Source: Chondrosia reniformis
Taxonomy: Eukaryota > Porifera > Demospongiae > Chondrillida > Chondrillidae
Assembly: GCA_947172415.1 (NCBI GenBank)
Contig: OX359196.1
Location: 6,759,901-6,823,900, forward strand
Direction: 5' to 3'
Length of the DNA: 64,000 nucleotides
The notes beneath the pieces were generated by a model. The model searched no databases. It saw only the letters and a program-made list of their open reading frames with translations, and was not told the origin of the DNA. Shown one piece after another: positions 36,765 to 48,600 of this stretch (positions are counted from its first letter, which is position 1; each line of letters starts with the position of its first letter). Position numbers and translations under genes: made by a program.

Positions 36765-39463
36765 TTCTGGATACATTGCTCACTACTCCAGCAAAGCTCC
36801 AGCTTCACAGACCAACACTTGTAGCCGCTCTAACCCTGATTGTGCAGTTTGACAGTGAGCTACTATTACCAGTGATGAATAACTGCGTGGACATTGATAC
36901 GTTATAGTAGATTTCAGTTGACTGGCTGTCTGTGGAATAGGCTTTGTGAACCTCATAGTACAGTATGATCCCATTGGGTCTCAGAGGTGGATCCCAGGTG
37001 ACAAGAAGAGTATCATTATTCATTACTGACAATGACACATTTACAGGGGCTGAGGGAACTATATAATAAAATACCATGTGGATATAATGAAATGGAGATA
37101 CGTAGTACATCTTGGAGAGTTCTGATTTCAGTTGTTAATGAATTAGATGAGAAACCATGAATGTTTACTGCTATTATAGATATCTTATAAACTGAATATG
37201 GCTCCAGTCCACTCAAAGTGATGGACTCAGTGGGACATTCCAGAGAGAAATAGTAATCGTAGACATAATCTATTTCAAAAAGAGGTGTTGCATTTACCAA
37301 AACATTTGCTGTTTGGTAAAATATCTCATTAACAAGGTTTCTAGTAGAAACACCTCGATATGTAACTTCATAAAAGCTAATAACACCAGCAGGTTGTGAA
37401 GAACTCTGCCATTCTACTTGTAGTGTATTTGCAGTGTTATTCATAACAGTGACATTGATTGGAGGTGAAGGAGCTATTGAAAGAAGTCAGAGTCTATATC
37501 ATACATACATGTCCACAGTTAGGTGTACAAGATTATATTTTCTAACCTCCTGCTAGAGTTCTTCCATTAACCGAGCTACTGTAACTACTCAAGCCAATGT
37601 TATTTCCAGCTCTAATGTGGAAATTGTAATTCCAACTTGAATATAAGTTACTGAAGTTAAATGATGTGCTTCCATTAATTGTAATAGTATTGGAGTAGTA
37701 ATCATGCTTGCAGTTATATATAGTGTAGTAAAAATAATACGAGGAGCCATATGCTTTGCCAGAGTAGTATACTTGATAGTGAGTAATGATTCCATTTGCT
37801 TTGTCAGGTGGTTCCCATATCAGTAGGAGGCTAGTGTTGCTAATTGATGATATCTTTATCAAACGTGGAGCTGATGATGGAACTGTAGTACATGCAAACA
37901 TGCAAACATATGCATAACATGTGACATACTGCACATACAGTATGTGTAAGCTGCTAATATAATTGCTACTTACCACTTTCAAGTGTTCTACTAAGCATAC
38001 TTGTATATTTGTCTAATACAGAGACTGATATTTCATATTCTGAGTATGGTTCCAATGAATTTATTGTATAAACTGTGCTGTTAATGTCAACAGTAGCTTC
38101 CATTACATCATAAAATGATCCACTGACTGAGTTTTCTGAAGATATTCCTCTGTACCTTATTTGGTAATATCTTGTAGTGTTAATAAGGTCAACCGAAGAG
38201 TCCCATTCTACTGTTAAGGATGTTGCAGTCTTGTCCAAAACAGTTATGTTGAACAAAGGAAAATATCCTGAACAATGTTACCAACAAGAGAGCTTATAAC
38301 TTTTATATACTACATCTATATGCATCTATACATCACCCTATCCATCAACCCAATTATCTATCTACGTATGTCTATAATTGTATTTGACTTACTTTCACTG
38401 AACATTAAAGTAACAACTTCAGATGAGGAATTCCCTTCTCCAACACTTGTCCTAGCAACCACCGTGATGATGTACATTGATAGATAGGTCAAACCTGTTA
38501 AGGTTACTTGATTCTTTTTAGTAGTCACTGATTTCACATCTGAACTGTTTGCTGAAGTATTTAAAGTTGTAGTCATATATTCAACCTTGTAGTCAACAAT
38601 AATTCCATTAGGATTGAGTGGTAGGTCCCAGAAAACAGATAGCGTAGTGTTATCTATAGCAGTTGCCCTCACATTCACTGGAGGTGATGGAACTATAGGG
38701 AAGATATGGCTGTTAACTATATATGTACACATGCAGTTTAGAGAGGCTATAGTAGCAGACATACCATCCTCAAGAGTTCTCCTTCTAATGCAAATATAGT
38801 CGTTTCTGGTATACACTTCATTCCGTGTATAAACACAAATTTGATAGTCTGAATATGGTTCTAATCCACTCAGATAAACTGATGTCTCCGTAGAGTTCAC
38901 ACTTAAAGTTGCAGAACGGTAGAAAATATAGTCAACTCTATAAGGTGTGAACCATCTATAATAGTAAACTCCATATTGTGTGATAGAACCACGAGGTTGA
39001 GAAGGAGGTTGCCATTCAATCAGCAGAGAGGTAGATGTTTTTGTTTGTACTTGAACTGTTTTTGGAGGTAGTGGACCTGGAAAATATCCATACATATAAA
39101 ATACATCAATACTGAAAGTCACATTTAAAGTATGTATAAACTAACGAGTGGTATGAGATATAAAAGGAGTGAAGTCTCCAGGACCAACACTTGTAACAGC
39201 TCTCACTCTAAAACTGTAGGTTGATGATGGAATTAAATATATAATATATACATAGGTACGAATTACAGATATTGATGATATCTGAGAAAATCCATTTTCT
39301 TGATCTGTTTCTGCAGTAGTTTCATTGCCAACATACTGTACTTCATAGTATTGTATAATACCATTTGGTCTAGCCGGTTGAGACCACCCGAGGTAAACTT
39401 TACCATGACCAGTGACTATATTAGCAGGATTATAACTATATAGATTTTGAGGCTCTGAAGGAA
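36765..39463 (-). CDS. FN3 cluster 1, seven FN3 exons
   Basis: Order N to C: 39463-39146, 39076-38765, 38692-38393, 38267-37974, 37882-37547, 37473-37108 and 37058-36765; all symmetric phase 1. Sequence and introns are closest to cluster 3 (61,130-63,884); exon five, for example, shares the GKAYGSSYYFYYTIYNCKHD stretch with cluster 3 while cluster 2 differs. Upstream intron sequence 39,480-39,580 is the same as 63,900-64,000. The first six are open; the seventh has the in-frame stop described in the gene entry. Confidence 0.9.
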
Positions 39464-40719
39464 CTGTATATAAAATAAGCAAAAAGAAGAGAGGATGTAT
39501 GTAAATATAGATTTAAATATGAACAAAATTCAAATGTGGAAGTCCTTGGTGCATGAACATATTGCTGATCTCCATTTAGGACTAAACTGACAAATAGGAT
39601 TTGCTTTAGAATCCTGTTGTCTCTGGATTGACCTAACCATTTTAGCACATAATCTAGCTGCTTTCTTATACTACTTGCTGGGGCATAGAGCAGTATGGCC
39701 TGGCAACTTTTGTCATTTTCACACCTTGAACCGACTAATGAAGCAATTGTTGCATAAGGTTAATAGAATTGGTCACTCTAGCTGTTGACACTTTTATTTG
39801 CTCTGAAGGTATTAATGTCACCCTTAAATTACTATTTCAGAAATTCCTTTAGCAGATCAAGTGGGATGCTACCCTGGGTGTTAGCAAAGCCTCAAAGACA
39901 GAGAGCTTCTAAAACATACTTGGTCTGGTTGTCTACTTAAGACTGAGCAAGAGGAACTTCCAACTGTGATAGATCCTCATCCAATCACTACATCATGTAC
40001 GTAGGTCAAGTGCCAAAAGACCATGTTCCAAGACAGCCCATGCATGCATGGTTACAGACACTATCCTGTCTTCTTTGTGGATTGTCCTCTCCTTCATCTT
40101 TCTTGAACTGTCCTACCTCACTGGTGTGGGATCTTGTACTTTGTAAACAATTATTGTTTCAGCAAAATATGGCTTATTTGTTGAGCTTTCAAAGTCAGCT
40201 GAGAAATGTGTGCAAAAATGTCTAGTGATGATGGACCTCCTTGGGAGGCACTTCCTTGTTATTATAAAGTGGCTTGAAAAGAATTCTGGCAACATCCTCC
40301 TTGGCTGCATGCTGCATGCAATGACTGAATAACATTTTCAAACCATATCCATATGCTGTACTGGGGATTCATTATACAAGGTGTGAAATTGACATTAGTT
40401 GCTAGCGCCAATATAATATTTCTTCATCAAGAGGAAGTATAGGGGCTAGTGGCTAGACTAGTTCCAAGCCAGGCTTCAATCTGGTCCCTCACCAGATGAC
40501 TTGCCTGGCATGGGTGACCCTACCAGTAGCTAAGCTATATACCCTCAGTATGACTCACTTGGTTGCATGGAATATATACGTACATATTCATCATCCCCAC
40601 TATATACAGGAAGGTATATACCCAACCAGTCAGGACATTGGTGTCCATATATCTACGTATATGCTAAAAACTGACTATACGTATGACTCATGTTAATTTG
40701 GGGAAACAATAGTGTGACT
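39464..40719. other. intron/unassigned, upstream of FN3 cluster 1
   Basis: The first 120 bp match the end of the window. The rest (39,640-40,330) is of higher complexity, with short open frames on both strands (plus 39,995-40,225) that I cannot assign to any family; it may be old transposon sequence. No FN3 pattern was seen. Confidence 0.4.
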
Positions 40720-41383
40720 AACTTCGCTTTCCTGAAACTACTCTAGCCAAACACTGAAAAAATCAAATCAAACTTTTCAACCCCAATCCAGAGGTCCTCA
40801 TCAGTGAATTGACAAGGTGGCTTATATACTACAGTGTGGGGGAGAAATCAATAAAAAGTGTGTGAGGGCGTATCAATGACAATAGGTGATGCAATAGCAT
40901 AGAAAAGGCAATTGTCATAATTGTCAATTCACTTTTGTCCACAGTGAATGAGAGGGTTGTACACCGAGGGCAAAGGGCCCGCATCTCTGTTCATTGTATT
41001 GTCTTGTGCACGGATGTGCCAGGCCTCCAAAGCACATCTCTGGTGGAAATGGAAGTGGCCGTCTACCATTGTTGCTTCCATCCCGTCTATGTCGTGCCTA
41101 TCATCCACTGCATGTTGAGCCACTGCAGACAGATCGATCTCTCCTAAAACCAGTGCCCTTCTGTGCTCCTTCAACCTATGCTATTGCATCACCTACAGTA
41201 CGTATTGTCATTGATACGCCCTTACACACTTTTATTGATTTCTGCCCCACACTGTAGTATATAAGACACCTTGCCAATTGGTTGTACTTATTATCACTGA
41301 TGAGGACCTCTGGATTGGGGTCAAAACATTTGATTTGATTTTTTTCAGTGTTCGGCTAGAGTAGTTTCAGGAAAGCGAAATTA
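40720..41383 (-). mobile_element. Penelope-like element remnant with inverted arms
   Basis: Two arms of about 185-205 bp in inverted orientation, 40,720-40,905 and 41,175-41,383, share AACTTCGCTTTCCTGAAACTA, CAGTGTTTGGCTAGAG, the CTGATGAGGACCTCTGGATT motif, a purine-rich palindrome and GTGTGAGGGCGTATCAATGAC. Between them, minus-strand 41174-40929 encodes the C-terminal part of a GIY-YIG endonuclease of the Penelope type (see separate entry). Penelope-like elements often carry such pseudo-LTRs, frequently inverted, with hammerhead motifs (family knowledge). The left arm keeps CTGATGA (40804-40798) and GAAA (40778-40775); the right arm has AAAA in place of GAAA. It sits in the intron between the repeat exon and FN3 cluster 1. 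Confidence 0.8.
40929..41174 (-). pseudogene. GIY-YIG endonuclease fragment of Penelope element
   Basis: The 81-aa frame contains KEHRRALVLGEIDLSAVAQH, then H-x-ID, FHFHQRCALEAWHIR and NRDAGPLPSVYNPLI. This is the typical C-terminus of Penelope-like polyproteins (R/K-EH...A.AEH...H.I...R...EA..I....NRD.G..LP..Y..L). The reverse transcriptase and the GIY and YIG motifs upstream are absent, so it is a 5'-truncated remnant. Confidence 0.8.
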
Positions 41384-41465
41384 TTATGACACCTAGCCAC
41401 TTGAGTGTTTTCAAGTTAATAGTGTGATTATAAATTTGGTTACATTAAATCTACTTGAGATTTAC

Positions 41466-42311
41466 CTGCTGGTGTGGGTGTAGGTGATGAGGACAGTTCA
41501 TATGTTGTCTTAAGTCTTGTAGTCGAAGTGACATCTATGACACATGTCTGACATTCATCAACTGAAGTGGTACCTACAACTATAGATGAAGGTTCTGCAA
41601 TCAAAGTTGTTTCAGTGTTAGCTCTCTCGGATTTATCAACTGAAGTTGTATCTATGAGTGTAGATGGAGGTTCTGCAATCAAAGTTGTTTCAGTGTTAGC
41701 TCTCTCGGATTTATCAACTGAAGTTGTATCTATGTGTGTAGATGGAGGTTCTGCAATCAAAGTTGTTTCAATGTTAGCTCTCTCAGATTTATCAACTGAA
41801 GTTGTATCTATGGGTGTAGATGGAGGTTCTGCAATCAAAGTTGTTTCAGTGTTAGCTCTCTCGGATTTATCAACTGAAGTTGTATCTATGGGTGTAGATG
41901 GAGGTTCTGCAATCAAAGTTGTTTCAGTGTTAGCTCTCTCGGATTTATCAACTGAAGTTGTATCTATGAGTGTAGATGGAGGTTCTGCAATCAAAGTTGT
42001 TTCAGTGTTAGCTCTTTCGGATTTATCAACTGAAGTTGTATCTATGTGTGTAGATGGAGGTTCTGCAATCAAAGTTGTTTCAATGTTAGCTCTCTCAGAT
42101 GTATCAACTGAAGTTGTATCTATGGGTGTAGATGGAGGTTCTGCAATCAAAGTTGTTTCAGTGTTAGCTCTCTCGGATTTATCAACTGAAGTTGTATCTA
42201 TGAGTGTAGAGGGAGGTTCTGCAATCAAAGTTGTTTCAGTGTTAGCTCTTTCGGATTTATCAACTGAAGTTGTATCTATGAGTGTTGAATTTGCAATGGT
42301 GATGCATAATC
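41466..42311 (-). CDS. mucin-like exon of 26-aa repeats
   Basis: One 846-nt symmetric phase-1 exon (acceptor CATTAG at 42,312; donor GTAAAT). It encodes about ten tandem 26-aa repeats of the form IAEPPSTxIDTTSVDKSER + ANTETTL, where x is L, P or H, then a Cys-containing (ECQTC) unit and a TPTPAG end. Ser/Thr content suggests an O-glycosylated stalk. It follows the signal peptide exon directly, so this stalk is at the N-terminus of the receptor. The antisense frame (41,567-42,322) is open only because of the repeat. Confidence 0.85.
41500..42290 (-). repeat. 78-bp coding minisatellite
   Basis: About ten copies of a 78-bp unit in frame. The variable codon after ST runs in order L, P, H, L, P, P, H, L, (diverged), so blocks of several units appear to have been copied together. 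Unit length is a multiple of three, so copy-number change keeps the frame. Confidence 0.92.
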
Positions 42312-42702
42312 CTAATGAATGAATTCAAAGAGTAGATACTGAGATTATTCTTGTAAAACTACTTTTGAACCTAATATATAATAAATTCAAAATATATATA
42401 GTGGATGTCGGATTACGTAGTAACGATCGAACTTCAAATTTTGTTCTAAAATTACTACATGATCACTTTTCAAACTTTTCGGACACACACTGTATCTGAA
42501 GATCAAAAAGAAAGCTTCTTTTATATTAGTTATATGTAGGACAGTTCATAACGAACACGACCAAATTTGGTTTGAAAAAAACGGGTTTAAGCAATTATTA
42601 AACCTTTGGTTTATAACGAAATTTCAGTTACAAAACTTAGGAAGATCAGTTCTGTACTAATCAATATTATTATTCAATAAATAGAAATGAACACAGACTA
42701 AC

Positions 42703-42748
42703 CAAAAGTGAAAAGAAATATAATTTTCCAGCCACAATCCCTGTCCAT
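42703..42748 (-). CDS. aGPCR-3' exon 1, signal peptide
   Basis: A 46-nt exon, MDRDCGWKIIFLFTF plus one base, with donor GTTAGT. Joined to the repeat exon it reads ...IIFLFTFGLCITIA-NS, a good signal peptide spanning the splice junction. Both ends agree in phase. A TATATATA run lies about 60-70 bp upstream (42,806-42,818). Confidence 0.65.
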
Positions 42749-43399
42749 TTCTTCCTGAGAATTGTCCACAGCAGTGAAAACTATACTGTGCACATATACT
42801 CAGCTGAATATATATATACTTTAAAGGATCCATAACTAACTATATGTGTACACATACCTTATACTGTCAGGCATTCTATATATTATATATTATTGCTTAA
42901 CTGACTATACAAATTATGTATAATTGAATAGTGATATATGTATAGGCTTATACACGCAGCTGTACACAAATACTTTATGAAACCTGATTGCTTATCACAA
43001 TAATATATATATATATCTCAAGTGGAATGGACCGGAATGAACAAATGTTGAACCTATAACACCCAATAGAGGCATGTACATGCCATTAGTAATGCTGTGA
43101 GCTTTAAATTCCAAACTACAAAATTATATTTAATAACTGCACCTTTAGATACTCAATGAGTTAAAAGATGAAGAGTTATATATATATATTCCAATAACAA
43201 ATTAAATAACTTTACCAGCATTTCAACTAGAGGATCAGCAGACTAGTTGACTACTGTCTAGTACCACCTAAATACAAAAATTACTACAGCAATTTTGACC
43301 TAAGAAGGACCAAATTACCCGACCACATGTCTCTTGAAATGGAATCTAAGCATACCTGTAGACAAAGGCACTGAAGAAACTGTCAGAGGCGAGGAGCCC
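42749..43399. other. aGPCR-3' upstream region
   Basis: AT-rich; includes the presumptive promoter of aGPCR-3' near 42,800 and several TATATA runs. No other feature was seen. Confidence 0.4.
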
Positions 43400-44056
43400 C
43401 TTTTGAACAATACACTTTATAGATGATTTAATGAGGAGCTAACTAGCAATCTAGACACATCCTCTGTTTCCATTGAAGACAACTATAACAATCTCTACAA
43501 ATTACTGCTGTCGGCACTACCCAAAGCTACATGCAGAACGAGCAGCATACATTAACACACAGAGAAAATCTTGATGGAATAAAAAATTAGGAGAAACTTG
43601 CTTTGTTGACTTCAAGAAAACATTTGACTATATCAACAGGGAACACTGTCTTAATTCCATTTCATATAATATTAATAGGCTAGCTTTTAATAGGTGGACT
43701 AGGGAAATAGATAAGATAGAAGTAAATAGTAGGTCTGGTGGGAGGTTGGCCTTTTACAGGCAATTGAAGAGATGTCTATGTGCAGAAGCATATGTAATGA
43801 TGGGGTGTCATGAAAGGAGGAGAATCCTGGCTGCACTCAGATGTGGATGTCTTCTGCTTCAAATAGAAGCAGGTAGGATCTGGCAACCTAAAGTGCCACT
43901 GGAGGATAGGATCTGTAAACTGTGCCAAATTGATGAGGTCAAGGATGCATCACACTTTTTAATCACATGTCCAACCCTACACAACCTAAGATGTAAGCTA
44001 TTCGCAGAATGCAGTCAAATCATCCCTAATTTTCACTTGTTTAACACATTGTAAAA
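43400..44056 (+). pseudogene. internally deleted LINE (non-LTR retrotransposon)
   Basis: Plus-strand fragments: a linker-like stretch (FNEELTSNLDTSSVSIEDNY), the reverse transcriptase motif CFVDFKKTFDYINRE near 43,600, then, after a jump that skips the catalytic core, an open 102-codon frame (43,746-44,054) with LRCGCLLLQIEAGRIW, and the CCHC knuckle CKLC...HFLITC before the stop. This is the C-terminus of an L1/Jockey-like element. There are stops in the 5' part. Confidence 0.75.
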
Positions 44057-44266
44057 AACGTTATTCATTCTCTCATATCTGAATAAACCAATCACTAACT
44101 TAATCTACTATATGTACTTACAGCGTAAATCACTTTCATGATTTTGACATAGTTTTATAAGCATAAACCAACACCCTTAAGCTTCACTCCCCCGAGAAAT
44201 AAATGTGACTTGTTAACCAAAGCTGGTTGGGCCATGATTTGAACCTACTATTGGATGATGCATGAG

Positions 44267-44329
44267 TAATTAGAATAATATTACTGTCATGGATGATGTG
44301 TGATCATGACAGTAATATTGTTCTAATTA
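44267..44329. repeat. 24-bp inverted repeat hairpin
   Basis: Arms 44,267-44,290 (TAATTAGAATAATATTACTGTCAT) and 44,306-44,329 are complementary with one mismatch, around a 15-nt loop. It may be a MITE remnant. Confidence 0.8.
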
Positions 44330-44984
44330 GATAGTTCACAGTGTATATCATAACAAGTCTGAATATACACAGTATATGAATTACCTTCTGTACAGATTTT
44401 CAGACCCCATCATTGTGATCTGTACAAGGTGCATCATAGAAGGCAATTATTCCTGGGTGAAAATTGTAAAGTATATGTAAGTAGATATGTAAACAGAGAA
44501 CCGGTATTTCATTGGGGGAATACATTGTGCATTCCTAAACCAATAAAGGAGTGTCTACAAGTGTAAACAATCTTTTGTGAAATGATTGACATTCTGTGCT
44601 TAGCTAGTCTACATATATGGAGAGTCCCCCTCCTTCAACCTACGTACAGACACTAAGAAAAGAAATTCTTGTAGATGGCATTACTTCTAACAATAATGTA
44701 AGAGCTGTAAAGGGTGATTTAAAATAAAAAGTAGCTCAGGGAATATATATAAACAAATAGAACATTTCATAGAAGGCAATTATTCATGTTGAAAGTTGTA
44801 TATAATTATAAAGTATATATATGTGTAAAGAAAAATTAGTGTTAATACTAATTACAATCTAGAACTAAATATATATACAGTGCAAGTTATTTGTAAGTGC
44901 TCTGACTCCTAGGATAACTACATATATACATACAATTAAGTTATTGTAGTCATTTGTATACTTTAAATTACAGAACAGGGGCAG

Positions 44985-45085
44985 GCGAGAGGGAGGGACA
45001 GGTACAGGGGCAGGGACAGGGACAGGGACAGGGACAGTGGAGAGGGGAGAGGGAGGGACAGGGGAGAGGGAGGGGCAGGGTTAAC
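44985..45085 (+). repeat. G-rich minisatellite with G-quadruplex potential
   Basis: Tandem GGGACA and GAGAGGGAGG units. Four successive GGGACA words at about 45,008-45,040 provide G3 runs separated by three bases, a classic intramolecular quadruplex pattern. It lies about 550 bp beyond the aGPCR-2 stop, on the strand opposite to its transcription. Confidence 0.8.
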
Positions 45086-45135
45086 TAACCTCAGTTAGGA
45101 CGGCTTCATTGTGGTTGTTTATAGTGATTGCATAT

Positions 45136-45613
45136 ACATAATATAAGCAAAAAGTAGCTAGTATGCTTAATGACTGTCTTGTGTTACCCCACCTCCAAAG
45201 AAATATTACGACTATAAGACCTAAGAGTAGACTTATGTAATGTGTCCTACTTGTGTCTTGTAATAGTTATGCTGAGTCTGTTTTGCCTGTACAAGCCAGA
45301 TTACTAATTCATAAAATTTAATTTGACTTACATTCCTTTCATAAACTTAAATTTAATGTATCTTACGTAGTTAACATCTCAACTTTTGTCATCAAAATAA
45401 TGTATATAAGGCCCCTAGATTTAGCATAGAGAGCCAAGGATTCACAGAAGATCAAGAAAAAGAAAAAGACAAAGACTACAATTATTTTCATTATACGTAT
45501 GTGCATGCATGGAGATATTTAATTATAAGCTGTTAATGTAGTAACGTTTGTGATTCTAGTTATTGTATATACTTTATCTTTTATCTTGACTTTGATTGAA
45601 TCAGTGCCACTTT
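45136..45613. repeat. 3' flank of aGPCR-2 (shared with 35.9-36.6 kb)
   Basis: Matches 35,900-36,630 apart from the missing hammerhead segment. A stub of the short repeat (AAGGATTCACAGAAGATCAA... to AAAGACT) lies at 45,433-45,480. Confidence 0.85.
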
Positions 45614-48600
45614 TTATAGTGAATCCTCTACTTGTACTTGTACGTTTTCAGCAAATGAACACAAATCCTTTTGAGCCATGGTATTACCCTTTTCAGTCAC
45701 AGCTGGTTGCAGATGTATATCTACTCTTTGAAACTGAAACTGCTGGGAATCCTGATGGCTTTGGTGGCTACTTGTCTGCTCTGATACAAAGTTGAAAGAG
45801 CTTGGCTCTGTCTTACTCTCCTGAATAGAAGAATTTGATATAATTTGACCAGTTTCTGTTGATCCAATTGTAGATGCCTTCTTTGCAGCAAACCTTTTGG
45901 CAAGGGACTGTGAAGTACGTCTTCCTAGAGTGGTAATCTTTGTAGCTAGTGTACCAGTCCATCCACTGCTACTTGGCTCCAATGAATGTTTAGGTCTCTT
46001 GCTCTCACAACACAGAATCCTCTTCCAGACCTTCCTCACTTCAGCTGCTCTCAAGCAGTAGAGAATGAATATGATTAATCCTTGAAATGCTGTCATTATT
46101 GTGAATGCCCATTCAAAGATTATCTGAATAAATGAAGGCAGTCCTGTGGTGGCTAGGAGTCCAATTCCCCATCCCAGTCCAAAGAGTATTGATAGTCCCA
46201 TAGCGACCCACAGGTTCTCTTTCAGCTTGCGGTAGTTGGCTTTCTTGCTGCCTTCCTTCTTCAAGTTGGGTCTTGAAGAAAGAGACACCATTATGACAAT
46301 GAAGGTGACCCAGTTGAAGATGTAGACCAGTCCAAAAGGGATAATCACCCCAAAGTAGAAGGAGTAATCATAAACACGACAGCTAAAGTGGAGTATTAAG
46401 GGATTTGAAATATACATATATACAACTATAGGGTTTGTATGTAATATATATATAATACATTTTTGTGTGTATATATACACAATAAACTTACAAGTTCTGA
46501 TGAAAGTAGTTCTGATATCTTGGAGCTAAGGAGAATGCCACTATGAAGGCTGGAACAACTGAAAGTTCAAAATATGGAATGACATATAATGTTAAAATGC
46601 CAACTGATGTTTTATTCTTAAATATAATCCATCTTACCCCAGCATGTTGCCATGGCAATAGCTATATAGTTTTTGATATCAGGTTTGAACACTTGAACCA
46701 GTTTTCGATACAGATTGATAGCCTCTGCAGTCATCCAGAAGAAGGTAGCCAGAAAGAAGTACTGCATTAAAGCAGATATCACAATGCACCACTGCCACAC
46801 TGCCATTGAGAAGGTGCTGACTATGAAGGTAGCATACAACCCTGTGAGAGCTACACAGAGATTAATCAGTAATTGTTTGTGGATCCCTTGTCGAAGTGTC
46901 CTAAGTGGAAAACATTAAGATATAATATGTGTTATATGTGATGTATGCTTTATATGCCCCTCCCACAGGAAATGATAGTTGATGTGCAGCTGGTTAGACT
47001 ATTAAATTACTGAATGATGAAAAACTGATTTTAATTAAAGCATTTCTGTGATTATTGTATACATACGTATATGTATGTAGTTCAGCAATAGAGAGAGCTG
47101 TATGGTGACTTATACACATACCAGTTATACATATATAAATAGAAATGAAGATATACGTACGTAGAAGTATAGATGGTATATTGGAAAAAAGACAGCTACT
47201 TACTGTGATAAGGTTAGAATATGTACAGAGGTAGCATGTTATATTGAAGTTTAAGTGATTATTAGATCTAGAAATGAACAGTGGAAGTTGTGTAAGGAGT
47301 GTGGTTGAAGGAAAGGTGGAAGGAAACAACCTGGAAGTATTAAGACCAAAGACAAGATGGATAGACAATTTTAAATGACGCACGTTAATTATTGATACTT
47401 TTACTTCCTATTTCTAGTAAGGATGACCTCCTGTCTAGGAGATATGTTGATTGATTGATTGATTAAGTGATTCAATAACTCTCTGTATATATTTAGGTGC
47501 ATCATTATACTGGGATGGATGATGTGCCTAAAGTGTATAGAGTTATCATGATGTGTGAAGTTCCTTCAATATGTATACACACAAGGTTTTAGCTTACTTG
47601 TCTGCTAAGTAAGTCACTATTGTTAGAATAAGGCAAATGATGGATATACTTGTTCCAATGTATGATACAGCTGTCAGGAACTGGTTCTGCAATGTAAGAT
47701 TATCAGTCGGTCCCGGTACATCTGGAAAAATATCCTAAGTATAATGTAAAATACCAACAATATACAGTACAACATGTTTAAATATAACATGTATAGTATT
47801 TGTATTATATATACATATAATATATAAACAGCTGCAGCATCTGCTATAACATGTTAAATTCTTAATAGTACTTAATAGTAGTGCTATTGAAAATTTGGGT
47901 CATTTTCAGCTGTTTCGAAATAGTATGCGAATGTGTACCACATCAACTGTTAAACTATACAAGGAATAGCTGATATAGCTGCTATTTCAGATAAAACATA
48001 CCAAAAGAATTGCAAAGTTAGTCAAGTGATCACATTCACAAACAATATAGTTATTTGTTGAATTAATAAGATCACAACCAGAATTGTCCCAGGCACCAAA
48101 TGCACCTAAAAACAAAAAAAGAAATGTGTATATATAGAATGTCTCCCTTAGCTGAACTTGTATATACTGCATAAATAGTGTACAGGGTTAATGTATTGTT
48201 ACAAGTAAGATAAAAAACATTTACAAAAATGATGATGTTAGAAGTAGGAATGGTGCGCCCAAACAAAGAAGTGTATGTTTAAGTTACTAATTAAATTCCA
48301 GTATACAGTGAATATTCATTAATTCGCCCCCGGTTAATCCGCCAAACCACTTAAACCGCCACTATTTCTTGAAATGAATTCAAAGGTATGGTAGTAGTAT
48401 ATAGCCATTTTTTCTGAACCAATTAGAACTTAGTATGTAATTTGATGACAGATAATCTGCCAAGTGTCAAGCTGGACATTGCTGCCACACAGAATGCAAC
48501 TCAGACCTCACTACTCAAATACTTACACTACTCCTGTATGATTAGCCTTATCACATAATCACTGTCTTGTTCTGTTATTTTTTACAGATGTACTATATAC

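Larger units (their letters stand above)
36765..42748 (-). pseudogene. truncated aGPCR paralog (aGPCR-3')
   Basis: Exons: 42748-42703 (signal peptide), 42311-41466 (26-aa repeats), then seven FN3 exons 39463-39146, 39076-38765, 38692-38393, 38267-37974, 37882-37547, 37473-37108 and 37058-36765. No Ig, HRM, GAIN, GPS or 7TM exons follow. In the last FN3 a TGA (36807-36805) replaces CCA or CTG-GGG seen in the paralogs, and about 33 bp missing after 37,108 removes the preceding exon's GTAGGT donor. If expressed, readthrough of that intron would end a secreted product of roughly 950 aa (signal peptide, mucin-like repeats, six FN3). So it is either a pseudogene or a soluble decoy ectodomain. Confidence 0.8.
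44057..45135. other. intergenic, aGPCR-3' to aGPCR-2
   Basis: Non-coding. Contains the hairpin at 44,267-44,329, a partial copy of the ACAGTGCAAGTTA...CCTAGGATAACT foldback end near 44,874-44,925, and the G-rich tract near 45,000. Confidence 0.5.

Noticed and set aside
39995-40225. Plus-strand 76-aa frame as a gene
   Set aside because: No recognisable motif or splice context; possibly old transposon DNA.
41500-42290. CRISPR-like array
   Set aside because: Contiguous 78-bp coding repeats without spacers in a eukaryotic gene.
41567-42322. Plus-strand 251-aa repeat ORF
   Set aside because: Antisense shadow of the 26-aa repeat exon; the minus frame has matched splice sites, a preceding signal peptide exon and phase agreement.
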